Below the pieces are notes generated by a model that saw only the letters and a list, made by a program, of their open reading frames with translations, made no database searches and had not been told where the DNA came from. Below, piece by piece: positions 20,523 through 31,967 of a stretch of 64,000 nt of DNA. Source of the DNA: Telmatactis stephensoni (Eukaryota > Cnidaria > Anthozoa > Actiniaria > Isophelliidae). How positions within the stretch are numbered: the stretch's first letter is position 1; every line of letters begins with the position of its first letter. The position numbers and the translations under genes were made by a program. Location: assembly GCA_029948255.1 (NCBI GenBank), contig JALIZF010001913.1, positions 1,116,001 to 1,180,000 of the forward strand, given 5' to 3'.

Positions 20523-23454
20523 ATGAAAGTTAACTTACAGTTTCTTGTTATAACTTTTGTGGTGCTTGTAGTTTTTACTAGTGGAAAGGAAATTCAAAAT
20601 GGAACAAAATCAAAAGGTAAAAATGTGTCTGTGAATCTACGAAGGGAGGATTTGATGGGTGGGTTGAGGGATGGATGGTGTGACAAAACATGGACAGCTA
20701 TCGATGAATGAACCCACAGAACTGACGGATTGTTTTAATAATAGAAATGTAGAAGGATGTTTGGACGGATGAATGGATAGATAGATGGATGGATGGACGG
20801 ACAGAATTAGTTAATCGATCAGAATAGAAGAATGCAAAAGTTGATGATTATTGCGTCTTTGTGAAGTATAGAAACTGATAATAAGCCAATATTTGCCCGC
20901 AGGTTTTGCTCCAAGAAAACCCTTTGAAGTTTTACCACCGCCCTCGGTGGCTATTGTTACTCCTGGAGCATCAGTTCCTATCGACTGTCATTACACAGAT
21001 CCATCAGCCAAAATCGTACTCTTCCTTCACATACTCATTGAACGAACCATTCTACAATATCAGCAGCAATGTTCAAGGAGGTGATCATGACTTCATGTTG
21101 AACGAGGTGGACATATATGATGATGGATATTACATGTGTGAGAGACAAGACAAGTACGGATTATCTAAAATCGTACTGGAACTGTTTGTCGTTGAAGGTT
21201 AGTTGTAAAAGATTGTAGACGTGGCTGACGGGGATCTCCTTCTGAAAAGATTGAAGGCCTAACCGGCATTTCATGGCTTGTTCTTAATATACCTATTTTA
21301 AGACCCGAGGCCGCAAAGTTCTGGCTCGACCACGAGCTAGACCCTCTGCATGGCCTATATACTTGATTTTATCAGCCTTCAAGTCCTTGCTTTCAAACCA
21401 GTTGCGCATCACATTACAGGAGCATCCTTAAGGAGCAAGGATGGCACAGTTGGTTATTGCGCGGCCTTCAGGTGCGAGAGGTCCCGAGTTCGATCCCCAG
21501 TGACCTCACATCCTTGTTTCAACTTCTTTCCTTTCCGTGTAGCTTTAATTAGCTTTAAATGCCCTTAAAACGGAGCACTGATGGATGGAGGGGGTAGAGG
21601 GCGCCCTTCGAACGGTTAATACATGAGCCTTTGGCTCGGGAGACTGGGCAACCACTCCCCACGGACTCGAAGTAAAATAAATTACCTTTACATTTTTTTT
21701 ACAGGAAATGATTCATCCTGTAACACCGTCAAAACCATCTTGTTGCGCGCAACATTGACAAAAAATTCATTGTGTGTCCGGGTATTTCTTTTCATTGTCT
21801 TTTTGTTTTTAGACGAGAAAATCGACAGCAATCGTCCTTTGAAACATATCTTCGAAGATGAACCAATCGATCATAAATTGAGTGTTTGTAAAAGATTCTT
21901 AAAAGACGGTGTTGTGGGTATAGAACACCTGTGTGGAACACTTGAGATTCCTTTGACGTTGAACGACTACATGGACGACGACATTAAAGGTAATTTGTCT
22001 GTCATTGAACACTCGGCTAGCCGCAAAATCGTTTCCTTTCGGGTAGGCAAAGCAGCACGGAAAAATTCAAAAACACGTCTGGAATTCTGAAAAAGTAAAA
22101 TTAATAATTGGTGTTGCAAGAAATGTCGACTGCGCTCGCAAATGGAAAAGTTCCAAAATCCATAACCAATCTATTTCTGGCTTGTTTCTTGTTTCTTCCA
22201 TTGACCGTTGTACACGATACAGCAAACATATTTCGTATGAGTGTGAAACGGACCGCGCCTTGCCGTGCTGTGTCGATGACATGGCCGTAACCGTGCCGTT
22301 TTTGCGCCTAATACAATTGTTCTGTCGCAATCAACCAAAAACAACGTTGACACGGATGTCACAAGTACGTTCTTTTGTCGTGCGCGCGTCGTTATCGTTC
22401 CCGTTCTCGCTAGATTGTCAACTGAGCCGAAGCCATCACCATTCCTTTGCTACTTGATGTAATTTGTCGTGCGAAACGAGGTAGAATCGAAGTCGAATTC
22501 ACTACTGGTTCTACAACTGTTGCACTGCAGGCGAAAGTTGCGCGTAACAGTTGGAGAAGTGAGAACACGGGAAAACTCTGCTGTGTTGCGCGCATCGTCG
22601 CAAAAGAAGCTGTATCGTTTGTGCGCTCCTTTAAATAAGGTGCAAAAAATAGTATTTAAAATGTTCCATATTCCCTGGTCCTAACAATCTTTCTATGTGT
22701 ATCTAAAGGTACTGTACCTGTAAATGCTAGAGTAATGAACTCAGCGAGGAAAGACATCAACGAGACTGTAGAATGGTTCAAAGATCGTGCAGCAGTATAT
22801 GTAGAAATAGCGAGGAACACCATCAACGAGACTGTAGAATGGTTCAAGGATCGTACAGCAGTATATGCTGAAACAGTAGTGGCTACATGGATTGCGATGA
22901 CCAACGATACAATTATTAAACTTGAGAACTCCACATCTTTTTATTTATCAAAAGAACCGTGGGACGCCATGAAGGCATTAGTTGTGGATAGCTGGATGGC
23001 TTTGAAGGGTGCACTGTCATGGCTGTTCGAGAAAACAAAATATCTGACATCTCTCTATGTGAAAATACTAACCTACGTCATGGTTGGATTTGAGAAGTGT
23101 ATCGAACCATTCATCTCTGAACAATCCCAAAGGAAACTGAGGAATGATTTTGATGGCCTAATGACGTGCTTCAGTGACGTCATTTTGTTCACCAGACTGA
23201 TAATCTCTTGCATTATCAATCACGTTGCCATGGTGATCTTAACTATATCGGATGAGTTTTACCCAACAGCCTTTGTGAGCTTTGATAGAGAAATGTTCTG
23301 GCAGACGATGAGAATAGATACCACACAAGTTGGGTCAAGGATTGTGGACTTCATTACTACTCGCTTTATTTACTCAAAGGTTGTGTGGAGTGGTTGTTGT
23401 TTTTACTTGATTGTAGTGGCGATGTTAAGAAGAGTGAAGTCAAAATGCGTTTGA
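20523..23454 (+). CDS. Ig-domain membrane protein, left copy (one-base frame break)
   Basis: No named family recognised. Four coding exons: 20523-20616, 20903-21197, 21813-21989, 22709-23454; about 436 residues. A signal peptide (MKVNLQFLVITFVVLVVFTSG) is followed by one Ig-like domain with Cys60 (VPIDC) and Cys110 in the diagnostic YDDGYYMC motif. Then come a short Cys-containing segment (exon 3), two 22-residue NETVEWFKDRxAVYxE units, and a C-terminal half with hydrophobic spans (VILFTRLIISCIINHVAMVIL; CCFYLIVVAML) ending in a basic tail. It is likely a surface or secretory-pathway protein. Exon 2 has one extra T (about 21022-21023): it is 295 nt, against 294 nt in the right copy, where the same exon is open. 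The right copy lacks one of the 22-residue units. A SINE sits in intron 2. Confidence 0.8.
21422..21698 (+). mobile_element. tRNA-derived SINE in intron 2 of left Ig gene
   Basis: The head contains A-box TGGCACAGTTGG (21442-21453) and B-box GAGTTCGATCC (21486-21496), and the tail is T-rich. Flanking 8-bp TTACAGGA copies (21414-21421 and 21699-21706) mark the target duplication. The right arm has a single uninterrupted CATTACAGGATAAGC at the matching place, so this insertion came after the arms separated. Confidence 0.8.
22230..22308. mobile_element. Decayed TTTCGTATGAGTGTGAAA MITE, left Ig intron
   Basis: One end (ATTTCGTATGAGTGTGAAAC) plus CCGTGCCG-type internal sequence remain; the second inverted end is lost. 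The corresponding right-arm copy at 45668-45772 keeps both ends, so the insertion predates the duplication. Confidence 0.65.
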
Positions 23455-24225
23455 TGTAAATATGATCTCAATATGTAAATATGTTAATATGATCTCAATA
23501 TGATATATGTTATATATATCGAAAACTACCAATAAACTATGCTGTTTACTTTTGTGATGTGGTACATGTATGTGCAACATTTTTTAAGCAATCGCGACTC
23601 ACTTGTGGTCGATTTATATATTATTTTCTTCATATTGTTTTATTTTTCTTCAACAAATTAAAGATAGTATACACAAAAAATGACAGATTGGCAGGGTAGC
23701 CACCACAATATATAAGTGCACTAATGATCTCAGTTGACCCATGACCTATAACCAGAAATCGCGCGACTTAGAAGTAGCAGTCGTGACTTATAACGACAAA
23801 TCGCGGCTATGAAAAACCGGGGATAGAAGTCACGATTGCAATTGCAAGTCGCGATTTCTCGCAACAATGCGCGTAATCAACACCTCTGCAACTGTGAAGG
23901 GTTGTTTACACTGGTGCGACAAGAGCGGCGATTTTATTGTAGCCATAAATCGCGGGTATAAACAGCCGGCGATTTGTATGGCGATTTTAGCGCGATATGT
24001 AAGTGACTTTTTGAAAAGAGACATTTTTGATCGGTATTTGTAACCAAAATAATGTAGATGCTGAAAATATTTTGAACAAACGCTCATAATTCGATTATTC
24101 AACTCCTCTTCTTCAGTTGTACATGTTTCTTTCTTTCATACATTTCAAAGAAATTGGTAGCCCTTTTACAGACAGTATTCCATACACTGAATAATCCTAT
24201 CTAGCCTGTGAACAGGCTCGGGGGA

Positions 24226-24415
24226 GGGGAGGAGGAAGGCAAGGGGATTGGGGAGGGGAAAAAGGGAGGTGCTCTACATTCTCTTTTCCACTTCCCAAGC
24301 CCCTTCCCTTTCTCCCTCCTCTTTCTCCTCCTCTACTGGGCCTGTTGTCTCCCTCCCTCCCATCCCTCCCCATCCCTCCCCTCCCCTCCCCATCCCTCCC
24401 CTCCCCTCCCCTGTT
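24226..24415. repeat. Purine/pyrimidine simple-sequence tract
   Basis: G/A-rich first part (GGGGAGGGGAGGAGG and similar), then a C/T-rich second part (CCCTCCCCATCCCTCCCC repeated). The long open frames across it on both strands are composition artefacts. Confidence 0.8.
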
Positions 24416-24608
24416 GTTATAACAGTTAAAACTATAGTACATGATTTTACACAAATATTAATAGGGACAAATGACAGCATATATATATTCGTTGCATGAC
24501 AAGTGGGGAACTGAGCTGTAAAAGGACCAAAATCGTTTTATGACTTGCTCCGCAGCAATTATGCGCGACAAGTTTGATGATTTTGTTTCTTGCTTTTACA
24601 CGCCTTAA

Positions 24609-24841
24609 AGGCGGTGTTACACGAGACGATTTTTAACGACGATTTTCAGCGCAACGGCGTTGCGTTAAAAATCTTTCTCGTGTAACATGACACTTGGAAC
24701 GATTTTCCTTGTAATTTTCGCTTCGGTAACGCGTTGCGAGTTTTTGAATCCAAGTCAGAAACTTGCAACGCAAAATACTGCAAGTTGTTGCAACGTTGCG
24801 CGGAAAATCGTCGCTAAAAATCGTCTCATGTAACACCACCT
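24609..24841. mobile_element. PIF/Harbinger-type MITE (AGGCGGTGTTACA ends)
   Basis: A 233-bp element with inverted ends AGGCGGTGTTACACGAGACG / reverse complement (CGTCTCATGTAACACCACCT), flanked by TAA on both sides. It contains a further internal inverted GTGTAACA segment. The matching right-arm DNA lacks it. A 3-bp TAA/TTA target duplication is typical of PIF/Harbinger. Confidence 0.8.
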
Positions 24842-25131
24842 TAAGATGCAATTGCTGCAATCAATGTGTACTTCAAAAAATGCGTAAAATTATTCGTAAG
24901 ACGTGATCGGTTTTCCCGCGCTTTTTAGCATTTCTTTAAAGGCCAGTATCTTTGCAGGTGCAATTTCTTCTTATTCAGTCGAGTTTATTTATGTAAATTT
25001 CTTTTCGTATATAATTATGATTTTGTTACAAGTAACACACACCCTGCGGGGGATAAAACATTGCCCTTAATTAACAACAAAGTTTATCCTTTGAAAGACT
25101 TGGCTACCAAGGGACTGTTTATATACTCTAC

Positions 25132-25388
25132 TTTCACATTCCCCATAATGCCTCTGTTTTTTGGGGGGTAGTTATTGTAATGCTAATCAAATCAGTTGTT
25201 ATTAAAATCAAATACATTTGAATTACAATAACTACCCCCCAAAAACAGAGGGCATTATGGGGAATGTGAAAGTAGAGAATAGAGGCGAGCCAGCCCGGTA
25301 AGTGGGCTGAATTATTTTGGTTTCTTTTCCCTGGGGCCGGGCCCCACAGAACAAAAGAAGTCAGCCCGCTTACCGGGCTGGCTCGCCC
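25132..25388. mobile_element. Pair of adjacent foldback elements
   Basis: First hairpin 25127-25276: inverted arms of about 55 bp running from CTACTTTCACATTCCCCATA through GGGGGGTAGTTATTG. Second hairpin 25284-25388: GGCGAGCCAGCCCGGTAAG... with its inverted copy. An outer CTGTTTATAT/ATATAAACAG pair brackets both, suggesting one hairpin inserted into the other's host element. Left arm only. Confidence 0.7.
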
Positions 25389-25709
25389 CATATAAACAGC
25401 TTCTAAATGGCGGAATCGTCTATAATTTTTGAATATTAATGTTAAACAAAACGGGGAACGCTCATGATGCTATGTATGAATTCTCCTTTCAGGTGGATCA
25501 TTAGAAATAATGTATAATTTGCTTGATAATATAAATTACTCGCAGTTATTTTAATATCAAATATTTTTACTTCATTGTTAGAACTTTGGTAGCTTTTTTA
25601 TCTCAGTAATTCTATAATGTTGAAAATTAAATATCAAATTAAATATTTTAATTAATTTGAGTTTGTCGATCTCATTTTAGAAATAAAATCGTACAGCAAG
25701 TAAGCATAA

Positions 25710-25920
25710 AGGCGCTGTTACACTGTGCAATTTTCCCAGCAACTTGTCTCACAACGGCGTTTCAAAACAAGTTGCGGAGAAAATTATGGCGCTGTTACAC
25801 TGTGCAATTTTGCTAGGGAAAATTGCACAGTGTAACAGCGCCATAATTTTCTCTGCAACTTGTTTTGAAACGCCGTTGCGGGACAAGTTGCTGGAAAAAT
25901 TGCACAGTGTAACAGCGCCT
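25710..25920. mobile_element. PIF/Harbinger-type MITE (AGGCGCTGTTACACTG ends), four-ended
   Basis: A 211-bp element flanked by TAA copies at 25707-25709 and 25921-25923. The end motif GGCGCTGTTACACTGTGCAA occurs four times: at both outer ends and as an inner inverted pair back to back. No open frame. Absent from the right arm, where the flanks join as GCAAGTAAACAAGGTG. A three-ended relative is at 38920-39084. Confidence 0.85.
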
Positions 25921-27485
25921 TAAAGGTGTTGCGATTATGAGATCTAGATGGACTCTATTTGAAAATATAATTATAATTAAAAGTTTAAAATAAAGTTGAC
26001 ATTTTTAACATTGATTGAGAAGGTTATTGTATTTAAGTTGACTTCAAGGCATAGAACGTGGTTTATTCCCTTCGGGCAAGCCGACGTCCAACTGAAAATT
26101 GTTTAAATTAAGTACCGAGGCAGGTGATTTTCTTGTTTTGAAAACTACGGTATTGATGTATGTTATTGAATTGCATTAAATTATTAATGAGTAGATTAAA
26201 TTTTGATAGGTTGTTATATAATCTATATAACGTATTGCAGTAGAAAGGAAAGTTTTAATTTGTTTATGTTTAGAATGTTTTTGAACGCAAAACTAGCGGC
26301 ATGCAACTTTTTTCCACGGATTTCATTCTACCCAGAATGAAGCGGTAACATCTGAAGGTATTGTAGGGGGTGACTAATTTCATTAGGGTGCTTTTGATCA
26401 CTTCATTTCATACCAAAAGTAAGAAAATGAAATATTTTGCATTATTTCTGTAGTTAGTTTAACGCCTAGATAGAAAGCTGCTTTGGAGGGCAAATAGTTA
26501 ACTCTTTTATGTACTTTTTCCTGATTCGAAGCCGATATTATAATACATATCATTCTTCATCATGCCGGTTTGATGAACAAATGTGTTTCATGCAGACATA
26601 AGCATTTTTGGCAAACACTGAATTCATGATCGATAATGAATAATTCTGAAATGTTTTAATTAAAGCACTTCAGGCTGTTGAAGCAATGACAGCGACGTGA
26701 ATCCTTCTAGATCTATCATCAGTGACAAGCCGACTGGAAAGCTGCCACTGTTATGTGACGTGTTCTTCTTCAGGTAACTGTATATCAGTGATCTTCTTGA
26801 ACATAGGTAAGTATAACGTTTTGCATTTTGTACATTTTTTAAAAGAAAATTTCTTACAGTCCTTTTTTTTGTTCTGATGGTTGTCAAATTGGATTAATGC
26901 CCTAAACTGAATAACTCAGACATTTTGTTTTGACATGTATTTCGTAACGATCCGCCACGGAAATATACGTCTGCTGTATTCAATCAGTGCTTTACTAAAT
27001 GTGTAAGCTTTGGACCCAGATAAAGAGTAGTACAGAATTGGGAGAATAACATGTTGGACATTTCCCTCCATGCTTCGATTTTGTTGAGTCGTAATAAATC
27101 CTTATTTTAACGGAGCCTATTTTGTTAAACAGTTTCCCCACCATCAGTTTTCAGTGTGTTGGAATTGTTCTCTCTAGAGTTCGGTACAAATCGCGACGAC
27201 GATTTGTGAATAGAATCTTCTAGGGTTAAGATCAGAAGATGCGTAGATGCATCTTCATTTCCTCTAATTTTTTGGCCAATTTCTCCTCCCCTCCTTTTTT
27301 CATATACTCAATTAAAATTAAGGTGCTCCCCCACCATTACTCATATGTCTCCTCACCAAACAGCACCGGATCTCATGCACCGAAATTCTCAGATTAGTTT
27401 TAATCATTCAAATGACTAACACACAGGCCAGCCTCATTGCTAACTGAATGTAACAAAGTACTGTGGTTGTTTTTAGGTTGAAGGG

Positions 27486-30400
27486 ATGGAAGTAGAGCTA
27501 AGCAATTTAATACTACTTTGGGTAATATTAGTTCTGACAAATCGGTGCTTTGCTACTCGTCAAAAAGAAGCTTTGTTTGCTCAAAAACAAGGTTTGTAAT
27601 ATCAAACATCAAATGTAACAAACTGAGAAGAGAGGTTTTCCGATTGTACTATAGTTTAAGAAAACAATCATCGAATAATGGAAAAATCGCTCGTATTAAA
27701 AACACCACCACAAGTTTTATTTTTCACCTGCACTTAGTATGTCATATGTCTTTGTAACCATAACAACCAAACTGTTTTTCGTATAATTTATGTTAGAATT
27801 TTTCTATTATTCAGACTATTCTCTGTCTAATCATGTAATAAAGAGCGTCAATGTAGAGAGTGCAATCGACTGTGCGTTTCACTGTACCGAGAACAGTTTG
27901 TGTCAGTCTCTTAACTACCAACATGTCAGCAGCAGTGACGTTAGACAATGTCAACTCAACAATAAAACAAAGCGAGCAGCACCAGATGTGGATTTCAAGT
28001 CAACTGCTGGATTTACGTATTTGGAAAAGGTTGGTACAGGAAAATGTCTATTACATTCAACCCGAGGGGGTGGGGTGGTGAAGGGTGGGAGGGAGGTTGA
28101 GGGGGAGAGGGAAGGGAGGGCCGGGGAAATATATATAATAAATAATAATATAACTTTATTGATATAGCGCTCTATCTGCAATACTCTAAAGCGCTGAACA
28201 AGAAAAACAAGAAAAACTGAATTATGAAAAATGTATACAAAACCTTATCGCCATTGTACAAAAAGATACCAAAAAGGTAAACTTTACATTATACAGACTT
28301 ATAATCAATCGAAAAAATCTATTTAAACCGGCCGATGTTGCAAACGAATATCTCTCTCAAGGACATGCAGCTGAAAAAATTCACAGACATTATCTGAGCA
28401 ACGTTGTTACTAATATATATTGCTACTGAAATGATTGCTGGAACAAATATGTCTTTTATTGTTTCTTAAGTAAACGCTCCCTTATTTCCACGCTTGTAAA
28501 AGAGATCCATAAGATTGACAGGTGCTATGCCATGTTTAAGGAATAAAAAACGGTTTCCCGTGTTTGATAGCCTGATCAAAACACGCGTGATGTTGGGAGA
28601 ACACGAGAGAGCGTTGTGGAAGCACGAGCCGCAGGCGAGTGCTTTCACAGCTCTCGAGTGTTCTCCCAACATCACAAGTGTTTTGATCAGGCTATCGGAC
28701 ACGGGAAACTGTTTTTTATTTCTTTTATAAAATAACAAACACGAAAAAAGGAAAAAGAAAACACCGGCGAAAAAACAAATTGACGTGAGCGTGTTTGATA
28801 CTCTCATCAAACACGGGTTTTCAGCCAATCAGAGCGCGCGTTATATAAGAGTTATTTTATAAACGCACTTAAAACTTTATAGCAGAATCTTATAATTGTA
28901 TTCAATTCGTCTTCTGATAGGTATAACCAGTGTAGTTCACGGAGTACTGGGGTTATAGAGCAGTATGAGTGTGAAACGGACTGCGCCGCGCCGTGACCGT
29001 GTCAGTGCCGTGTTGACTATAAAAACAATCCATATTCCTGCCGTAACCGTGCCGTGACCGTGTGGTGCCGTTTTCACAGTCATACGAAATCTACTCTATG
29101 CTTATACCTCTTAGTCCCTGTTGTCAACCTTGTGGCAGTCATCTGAACTGTAATTAAGCTCTTCACTGTACAATCCACGAAAAATAAAGATGCAATAATC
29201 TAATTTTAACTCCCAGAAGAGTGGTTGAAGTAATGGTTAAAGTCCTCCAATTCGGACTTGACGGGGTTTCAAGTCCGCGCAATTAGTTCCAGCGTGAGGC
29301 GCAGCCGCCAGCACTGGAACTAATTGCGCACAATTGAAAGCCCGTCAAGTCATATAATGGAGGACTTTGAACAACTTCAAATCTCATTAATTATTCGGGT
29401 AGTTTTTCAGGCATGGCGTGATTGAAATTTGTGAAAGATTTCAACTCCCTAGAATCAAATCATTTTTAAAACTATTTCTGTATGGAGTTTTTGAGTTTGG
29501 TTGAATTCACTAAACTATATCATTGATTGTTCGACAGGACCCATGTGTTCCAAACCCATGTTCTTATGCTGGTACATGCTCTAAAGCCATTGATGGATTC
29601 CTGTGTACCTGTAACCATGGTTACAAAGGTTCTCTTTGTGAAACCGGTTAGTCGCCTTATTTGTATAGCATGCCCTTCCCTTATCCTTCTTTCAACCCCA
29701 CCCGCCTCCCGCGGGCTATCCCGGCCAAGTCCCAAACAACTGTAAACTCCAGAAGATTTCTAATCTCTTTGCGGAGCAAGAAGAAAAGGGAACCCTGCCG
29801 GCCCTCTAGATTTCCACATTTCTGATGGCAAAAATTATTGTCTATTCAGTCAGTCCAAAAAATCCTGTTTCAAAACCGGTTTTGTAACCAAACGTCGTCA
29901 AGCGCATGACAGTTTCGCTCACAAGGTATCGCTGGCTCATGCATAAAAATGACGTTTTCATACGTCATCTTCGTGCATGCTCAACCTGAAAAGTTGCGAG
30001 GGCCAGCAGAGGTTCCCTCGCTTGCTTACGATGTTGAGGATTAGGAAGAACCTTTGCTGGCAGGGTACCAATTTCTCACTCACAACAGCACTGGCATATA
30101 CACTGTACGTCTTCCTGTGGGCTCCCTGTGGATTGAGTTGTTTTCGAAAAGCAATATTTTTTCCCCTCATTTCAGAGCGCCTCGGTTCCTCCCAAAGAAA
30201 CCCTGCAAAATCCTGTCAGACCATTTTGTCAGCTGGTGATTCCAAGGGTTCTGGGGTCTATTGGATTGATCCTGGCAATACTGGAAATCCTTTCCAAGTT
30301 TACTGCGATATGAACGCAGAACAAGGTAAAAACGACTCTTGCATTATATATCGATAATTTATCCGCAGATGACAGCTAATTGCAGCTTGCAATATTGCAT

Positions 30401-30992
30401 ACAACTGCTGCAATCCAGTATTGCAGTCACTATTTCTTATCTGATTATTTCTTACTAATTACCTAAAGGTGGATGGCTTCTTATCTCCAACATCGTCATT
30501 CCAAGTTCAGGCAACGCCCCATCAGCCAGTCTCGGATCCACATATCGTCACATCGCCAACTTTAACGACAACAAAACCATCATTTCAGCAGCTGCGTTGA
30601 GTCAACTCCGTCAACTCATGGGTTTTACTCAGCTAAGATTTCATTGTTATCAAACAACCGTTGGTCGCACGATTCACATCATCACAGCAAATAGTTCCAA
30701 AGGCCATGCTGTTGTAGATTACTTCTCTGTCAAAAGTAATACCCGACCTGCAGCATGTTCGTCATTTGACCGTGCTGCTGGGGACAATTCACAACTTGGT
30801 GCTAAATGTTCATCATGGGGGTACAGTGGACTATGGGGGTCATCTTCCAGGATAAACGACAAGAGACTTCATGACCATACATTTTTCGTAGCAGTGAAGA
30901 ACCACTGGATATCTTTAAGCGGCACACTTCAATGTGACGGCAGGGGTTCTAGTATATCATCTGGTGATTACTGGAAGATATACGTGCGATAG
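27486..30992 (+). CDS. Secreted PAN-EGF-fibrinogen-like protein, left (intact) copy
   Basis: An extracellular lectin- or matrix-like protein of the modular kind abundant in corals; exact role unknown. Five coding exons: 27486-27591, 27815-28029, 29538-29646, 30176-30325, 30469-30992; about 367 residues, all phases consistent and no frame break. The signal peptide (LILLWVILVLTNRCFA) is followed by a PAN/apple-type domain with five cysteines (SAIDCAFHCTENSLCQSLNY...RQCQLNN, ending GFTYLEK). One EGF module comes next (DPCVPNPCSYAGTCSKAIDGF...CTCNHGYKGSLC). The last part begins like a fibrinogen C-terminal domain (SCQTILSAGDSKGSGVYWID...FQVYCDMNAEQGGW), but the remainder lacks the usual fibrinogen signatures. 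Module borders coincide with exon borders. It is the mirror twin of the broken gene at 36300-39483. Confidence 0.85.
28060..28130. repeat. G/A-rich simple tract in PAN-EGF gene intron
   Basis: GGGTGGGAGGGAGG-type purine run just downstream of the PAN exon donor. The right arm has the complementary tract at about 38575-38635. Confidence 0.7.
28548..28728. mobile_element. Foldback element, left arm only
   Basis: Inverted arms from AACGGTTTCCCGTGTTTGAT... to the mirrored ATCGGACACGGGAAACTG, with a shared GATGTTGGGAGAACAC core. The surrounding 28475-28865 is also absent from the right arm, so the real unit may be larger. Confidence 0.65.
28957..29097. mobile_element. MITE, TTTCGTATGAGTGTGAAA family, left arm only
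   Basis: Ends GAGCAGTATGAGTGTGAAA and the inverted TTTCACAGTCATACGAAAT, TA at each edge. The right arm reads straight through (GGGGTTATGTACTC), so this is a post-duplication insertion. Confidence 0.75.
29248..29370. mobile_element. Foldback element, left arm only
   Basis: Outer arms AAAGTCCTCCA / TGGAGGACTTT and inner arms GACTTGACGGG / CCCGTCAAGTC with AATTAGTTCCAG / CTGGAACTAATT make a nested hairpin. It is not found at the matching right-arm place. Confidence 0.65.
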
Positions 30993-31967
30993 TCTATCAG
31001 CTGAAGTAATGACTGTACAAAAAAGAGATCAAACAATACTTAAAGAATAACTTGTGAATCTCCCCTGCAACTCGTACGCGTACTACATCGTCTACTCTAC
31101 GCGGTTACCACCATGCAGTGACGCGTACGATTTAAACACCAGTTGTAGATAGGTTAACTCACAGTATATTTAACGGCCTGTTCAAAAGTAAATCTTTAAT
31201 CGACTCAGAAAGATCACCAGAGTCGATAACATTTATCGTAAGTTAATAAGATGTTTAATTATATTTGTGTTACATAGGAACAAGGATGTGTACTTCGTTT
31301 GTTAACTAGACTGAGTTATATATAAGGAATATAAGCAATACGAATCTAGTGAAATTAGTCGATGACTTCACAAATGTGATGAAGTCTTCTTTAGACTCAA
31401 ACGAAAACTTCCAACCACCGTTTTCGGGGAAAAAGCCGTCTCTCGAGCTTTCTATCTCTGATACTTCGAAACAAAGGAGTCCCAAAAGGCAGTCCCCCCC
31501 CCCCCAAAAAAATGCGATTGTTGCCTACAGAAAAGGCTAGGCGGCTTCTTGTAATCCAAGCACTTAATTTTGTCAACTTTGTTGAACAAATAAATTTATT
31601 CACTATTAGCGCACGGGCTCAGTTTTATTAGTTCTATTTTACATTTTTAGCATTTTATTTACAAACCCCTGCATGGCTCTTATTCTCCTGCTTGCATTTC
31701 AATACCATAGATTCACTTGCAATAAGTACTTGTCTAGTAAGACCCAGGATCTTTGCTTGTTCTGCAGCTTTATGCGGCCTCTGCAGACAGCACTTGAAAG
31801 GCAGGGCAGGACCAATAGAGTCTGGACTAATCTGCATGGTTTACCTGAGAAAGGGTTCAGTTTCCCAGGGGGAAAAGACTCTATTGTTGTGCTTCCTGTC
31901 ATGGCTGCCATCACGTGATGGTGCAAAGCCCCTATACCCGAGTACCAGCAGATCAAGAACCACTATG

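Larger units (their letters stand above)
23455..27485. other. Intergenic part of left arm
   Basis: Between the two left-arm genes. AATAAA for the Ig gene at 23531-23536. Then CGCGATTT-rich repeat sequence (about 23580-24010), related to inverted copies at 44225-44480 and 47500-47880. A purine then pyrimidine tract runs from 24226 to 24415. Three inverted-repeat elements are listed separately. The rest is AT-rich with no gene, and matches 39484-44562 in reverse complement apart from insertions on each side. Confidence 0.65.
20300..31715 (+). repeat. Left arm of giant inverted duplication
   Basis: About 11.4 kb that recurs in reverse complement at about 33850-47420. The match covers all exons of both genes, their introns and the intergenic DNA. 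Private to this arm: a SINE in the Ig gene (21422-21698), MITEs at 24609-24841, 25710-25920 and 28957-29097, foldbacks at 25132-25388, 28548-28728 and 29248-29370. Arm divergence is at the several-percent level by eye, with many small indels. Confidence 0.9.

Noticed and set aside
22067..22595. Several open frames in the left Ig intron 3
   Set aside because: They cover a decayed MITE and GC-rich intron, have no counterpart frame in the right copy and are shadows.
24197..24499. Open frames of 70-90 codons on both strands
   Set aside because: They are generated by the GGGGAGGGG / CCCTCCCC simple tract; composition artefact.
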